Below are positions 22,057-24,807 of a stretch of 24,807 bases of DNA, one piece after another. Source of the DNA: JARRNJ01 sp037385045 (GTDB lineage Bacteria > Pseudomonadota > Gammaproteobacteria > JASBUN01); assembly GCA_037385045.1 (NCBI GenBank), contig JARRNJ010000030.1, positions 1 to 24,807 of the forward strand, written 5' to 3'. The notes under the pieces were generated by a model. That model was not told the origin of the DNA. It searched no databases and was given only the letters and a program-made list of their open reading frames with translations. A program made the translations under genes and the position numbers. The stretch's first letter is position 1; each line of letters opens with the position of its first letter.

Positions 22057-22941
22057 ATGATACCCGCCACCGAACCGCGTCCCTCCGAACCGGATCTCGA
22101 GTCCTTGCTCAAGGACCTGCGGGTCCTGGAGGAACTGGTGGAGTCCTGGGACGACGAATCGCGGCGCAACACCGTTATGGCTTTGAAAAACGCGGTTGAC
22201 GCCCTCAACAAGGCCGCCTTCGCGCGCCTGATTCGCGCCCTGAAGGCGGAACCGGCGGCACTGGAGGCCCTGAAAGCAGCGGTGAGCGACGAGGTAGTAT
22301 ACGCGGTGCTGCGTCACCATGAACTGGTCAAGCCTTCCCTGCACGAGCGCATCGAGCAGGCTCTGGCGTCGGTGCGCCCCATGCTGGCAAGCCACGGCGG
22401 AGACGTGGAACTGGTACGGGTCGAGCCGCCGGACGCGGTGGAGATCCGGTTGCTGGGCGCCTGCGACGGTTGCCCGGCTTCCGCCCTCACCCTCAGCGCC
22501 GGGGTCGAAAAAGCCATCCAGGAACGCTGCCCGGAGGTCACGCGCATCCGCCAGGCCGGCGACCAGTTGCACCGCCCGGCGCCCGGCGACGGGACCCCGG
22601 TGCATTTCGTCAGTCCCTTCGCCCGCCGTGACGACAGCGGTTGGCTGCCGGCCTGCGATGTCGGCGCCATCCCCGAGGGCAGCGTGCTGCCCCTGGAGGT
22701 GGCCGGCGAGCCGCTGCTTTTGAGCCGTCGGGGCCACCGCGTGTTCTGCTACCGCAACGCCTGCGCCCACTTGGGCATGCCCCTGGATATGGCCGACGTA
22801 TCGGACGGCGTGCTCACCTGCCCACACCACGGTTTCCAGTACTCCCTGGAGACCGGTGAGTGCCTCACGGTACCCGAGGTACAGCTGCAGACCCACGCGG
22901 TTCGGGTGACCGGCGAGCGGGTGGAGGTAAAACTGTCGTGA
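22057..22941 (+). CDS. NifU-domain/Rieske [2Fe-2S] fusion protein of the hydrogenase locus
   Basis: The 294-aa protein has three parts. A helical N-terminal region (about 10-92) leads into a NifU C-terminal-type domain (about 95-170, ERIEQALASVRPMLASHGGD pattern with C136-x2-C139 in ACDGCPAS). The C-terminal Rieske domain (about 183-292) has C236-x-H238 and C255-x2-H258 in CPHHGFQYSLETGE. The Rieske site is complete, so a [2Fe-2S] centre is expected, and the NifU CxxC could hold a second cluster. Proteins of this kind accompany group 2a hydrogenases; the mycobacterial HucE iron-sulfur protein is the nearest idea. An electron-carrier role from HupS toward the quinone pool or respiratory chain is inferred. 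The stop overlaps the next start (GTGA). Confidence 0.92.
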   Translation: MIPATEPRPSEPDLESLLKDLRVLEELVESWDDESRRNTVMALKNAVDALNKAAFARLIRALKAEPAALEALKAAVSDEVVYAVLRHHELVKPSLHERIEQALASVRPMLASHGGDVELVRVEPPDAVEIRLLGACDGCPASALTLSAGVEKAIQERCPEVTRIRQAGDQLHRPAPGDGTPVHFVSPFARRDDSGWLPACDVGAIPEGSVLPLEVAGEPLLLSRRGHRVFCYRNACAHLGMPLDMADVSDGVLTCPHHGFQYSLETGECLTVPEVQLQTHAVRVTGERVEVKLS

Positions 22942-24143
22942 ACAGGCCCCGCACCATCAAAGTCACTCCGGCGCCCGCGTTGCAGGTCGGCGCCGACGGC
23001 GGCATGGAAGCCACTCCGCTGCTGGAACCCGCGCCTTTGTGTGTGCTGGGCAACGACCGTACCCCGCCGCTGATCCAACCGGCGGTGCGTCCGGGTGCCG
23101 ATGCCTGCTTCGGGCCCCGCGGCGCCTGCCTGCTCGGCCCCCAGGGCCCGCTGCTGGTTTGTGACACGGGCCACCACCGCCTGCTCGGTTGGAACCGGCT
23201 GCCGACCGTGGACCGCACACCGGCCGACTGGCAAATCGGCCAGCCCGGGTTCGGTGCCGAAGGCCGCAACGGCCGCCGGGCGCCGGGCGCCGCCAGCCTG
23301 AATGTCCCCACCGGCATCTGCGCCCTCGGGCACGGCATCGCGGTCGGGGACGCCTGGAACCACCGGGTATTGATCTGGAACGAAATCCCGACGGCGGACA
23401 ACACCGCGGCCGACCTGGTCCTGGGTCAGGCGGATTTCACTGGCACCGACGCCAACCGCGGCCGCCCCAATGCCGACGCCGACGGGCTCAACTGGCCCTA
23501 TGGCGTACACTCGGACGGCGAACGCCTGTTGGTCGCCGACGCCGGCAACCGCCGGGTGCTGGTCTGGGACCGCCCGCCGCGCCAAAACGGCCAACCGGCC
23601 GATCGGGTTCTGGGCCAGCATGACTTCGACGCCCACGACGAGAACGCCGGCGGCGAACCCAACGCCATGAGCATGCGCTGGCCCCACGGTATCGCCTTGT
23701 GGCGCGGACGCTTATGCGTGGCCGACGCCGGCAACAACCGGATCCAGGTCTGGGAGGATATGCCTCGGGAACACGGTGCGCCCTGCGACTGGATCCTGGG
23801 CCAGACCGGCGTCGCACGCGTCGACCACAACCAGTCCCTCTACTGGCCGCGGGCCAACACACTCAACATGCCCTATGGCATCGGCGCCGCGGGCGACTGG
23901 CTCCTGGCAGCGGACACCGCCAACTCACGCCTCCTCGCCTGGCACGTGGACGATCTGGCCGACGGGGCCCCGGCGCGGCGGCTGGCCGGGCAGCCGGACT
24001 TCCACGCCAAGGGCGACAACCGCTGGCGGCCGCCGGCGGCCGACAGCTTCTGCTGGCCCTACGGCCTGCATGTCTGTGCGAACATGGTAGCCGTGGCCGA
24101 CTCCGGCAACAATCGTGTGTCGTTATGGAGACTGGGTACGTGA
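22938..24143 (+). CDS. NHL-repeat beta-propeller protein
   Basis: The protein is 401 aa from the GTG at 22938, which overlaps the previous stop by 4 bases and has GGAGG upstream. Six NHL-type blades can be read: VCDTGHHRLLGWNRLP, VGDAWNHRVLIWNEIP, VADAGNRRVLVWDRPP, VADAGNNRIQVWEDMP, AADTANSRLLAWHVDD and VADSGNNRVSLWRLG. Between them are repeated LGQ(A/H)DF and LNWPYG/MRWPHG segments, giving a six-bladed propeller. There is no signal peptide. NHL genes sit in the same neighbourhood of other group 2a hydrogenase operons. The likely role is a protein-protein scaffold, not catalysis. It overlaps the hypF start by 4 bases (GTGA). Confidence 0.92.
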   Translation: MNRPRTIKVTPAPALQVGADGGMEATPLLEPAPLCVLGNDRTPPLIQPAVRPGADACFGPRGACLLGPQGPLLVCDTGHHRLLGWNRLPTVDRTPADWQIGQPGFGAEGRNGRRAPGAASLNVPTGICALGHGIAVGDAWNHRVLIWNEIPTADNTAADLVLGQADFTGTDANRGRPNADADGLNWPYGVHSDGERLLVADAGNRRVLVWDRPPRQNGQPADRVLGQHDFDAHDENAGGEPNAMSMRWPHGIALWRGRLCVADAGNNRIQVWEDMPREHGAPCDWILGQTGVARVDHNQSLYWPRANTLNMPYGIGAAGDWLLAADTANSRLLAWHVDDLADGAPARRLAGQPDFHAKGDNRWRPPAADSFCWPYGLHVCANMVAVADSGNNRVSLWRLGT

Positions 24144-24807
24144 GGGCCGCCGCCAATACCGTCACTGCAGTGCGCAGCGAGCAGCTGCGGGTGCGCGGTA
24201 TTGTCCAGGGCGTGGGCTTCCGGCCCACCGTGTGGCGCATCGCCCGCGAACTGGAGCTGGCCGGCGACGTACGCAACGACGGCGACGGCGTACTCATTCG
24301 CGTGGCCGGCCCACGTGCGGCGCTCGACCGCTTCGCCGACCGGCTGCGGTTGGAGCCGCCGCCTTTGGCGCGTATCGAAGCGGTTGAACGCCAAGCGCTG
24401 CCGAAGGCCGATGGGCTGCCGGCGGAATTCCGCATCGTCGCCAGCGCCGGCACCGCCGCCCACACCGGCGTGGCGGCCGACGCCGCGGTGTGCGCCGCCT
24501 GCGCCGAGGAAACCCTGAACCCTTTCAGCCGCCGTTACCGCTATCCGTTCACCAACTGCACCCACTGCGGCCCCCGGCTTTCCATCATCCGCGCCATCCC
24601 CTACGACCGGGCCAACACCAGCATGGCCGATTTCCGCCAGTGCCCGCAGTGCCTGAGCGAATACCAGGACCCGGCCGACCGCCGTTTCCATGCCCAGCCC
24701 AATGCCTGTCACGTGTGCGGCCCCCGCGCCTCGCTGGTACGCAGCGACGGCCGCGTCATGTGCACCGAGCACCTCACCCAGCTGGACGACGTCGATGCCG
24801 CCTGCAC
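24140..24807 (+). CDS. hypF: carbamoyltransferase HypF, N-terminal part (cut by window end)
   Basis: HypF converts carbamoyl phosphate to a thiocarboxamide on HypE, the source of the CN ligands of the [NiFe] site. The visible 222 residues contain the acylphosphatase domain (VRGIVQGVGFRPTVWRIA, catalytic R28 and N46). The two zinc fingers follow: C118/C121 with C140/C143 (CTHCGPRLS), and C168/C171 with C190/C193 (CHVCGPR). The YrdC-like and Kae1-like domains would follow outside the window. The GTG at 24140 overlaps the NHL stop and has GGAG nine bases upstream. An in-frame ATG at 24125 would add five residues. Translation is probably coupled to the NHL gene. Confidence 0.95.
   Translation, partial: MRAAANTVTAVRSEQLRVRGIVQGVGFRPTVWRIARELELAGDVRNDGDGVLIRVAGPRAALDRFADRLRLEPPPLARIEAVERQALPKADGLPAEFRIVASAGTAAHTGVAADAAVCAACAEETLNPFSRRYRYPFTNCTHCGPRLSIIRAIPYDRANTSMADFRQCPQCLSEYQDPADRRFHAQPNACHVCGPRASLVRSDGRVMCTEHLTQLDDVDAAC

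Overview
The window is GC-rich DNA from a gammaproteobacterium. RpoS, a Uup-type ABC-F ATPase, HupR/NtrC-type sigma-54 control and FixL/FixJ-like signalling support this. A hydrogen-using, probably chemolithotrophic member of the Chromatiales or Ectothiorhodospiraceae type is plausible but not proven by the sequence. 

Left end (1-1700): an AT-richer, island-like edge. It holds the 3' remnant of an IS3-family insertion sequence (frameshifted transposase tail plus probable right terminus), an orphan FixJ-type receiver protein, three copies of a 12-bp motif resembling integrase arm sites, and a tRNA-Ser(GGA) gene. Two degraded copies of that tRNA's anticodon/variable-arm region follow. 

Housekeeping and signalling block (1.7-12.8 kb): an exported DUF4139 protein, a divergent Sfp-type phosphopantetheinyl transferase, the ABC-F protein Uup, a PAS-PAS histidine kinase with an Rcp1-like single-domain regulator, RpoS preceded by a PilZ-like gene, and a hybrid REC-PAS-PAS kinase with its FixJ/TodT-type regulator. 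The 0.46-kb gap upstream of the PilZ-like gene and rpoS contains a 26-bp dyad and a widely spaced pair of inverted decamers. 

Hydrogenase block (13.3-24.8 kb): a group 2a-like (cyanobacterial HupSL / mycobacterial Huc-like) cytoplasmic [NiFe]-hydrogenase locus arranged as two divergent arms. The minus-strand arm runs hupS, hupL, two paralogous four-cysteine proteins of 104 aa, an M52 maturation protease and an unknown 104-aa protein. It starts from a full-consensus sigma-54 promoter. A zinc-ribbon gene lies upstream of that promoter, and a HupR/HoxA-family sigma-54 activator follows whose receiver has lost its phosphorylation residues. The plus-strand arm runs a TPR protein, two very small membrane proteins, a NifU-Rieske fusion, an NHL beta-propeller and hypF (cut by the window end). 

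The genes fit one pathway. HypF and the protease mature HupL, HupS carries electrons from the [NiFe] site, and the NifU-Rieske protein, four-cysteine proteins and small membrane proteins are candidates for passing them to the membrane. HupS has Asn for one proximal-cluster Cys and Gln for the distal-cluster His, as expected for the group 2a lineage that includes high-affinity, oxygen-tolerant enzymes. The structural arm is bracketed by inverted copies of a dispersed GC-rich repeat, one of which is followed by a 56-bp tandem array.
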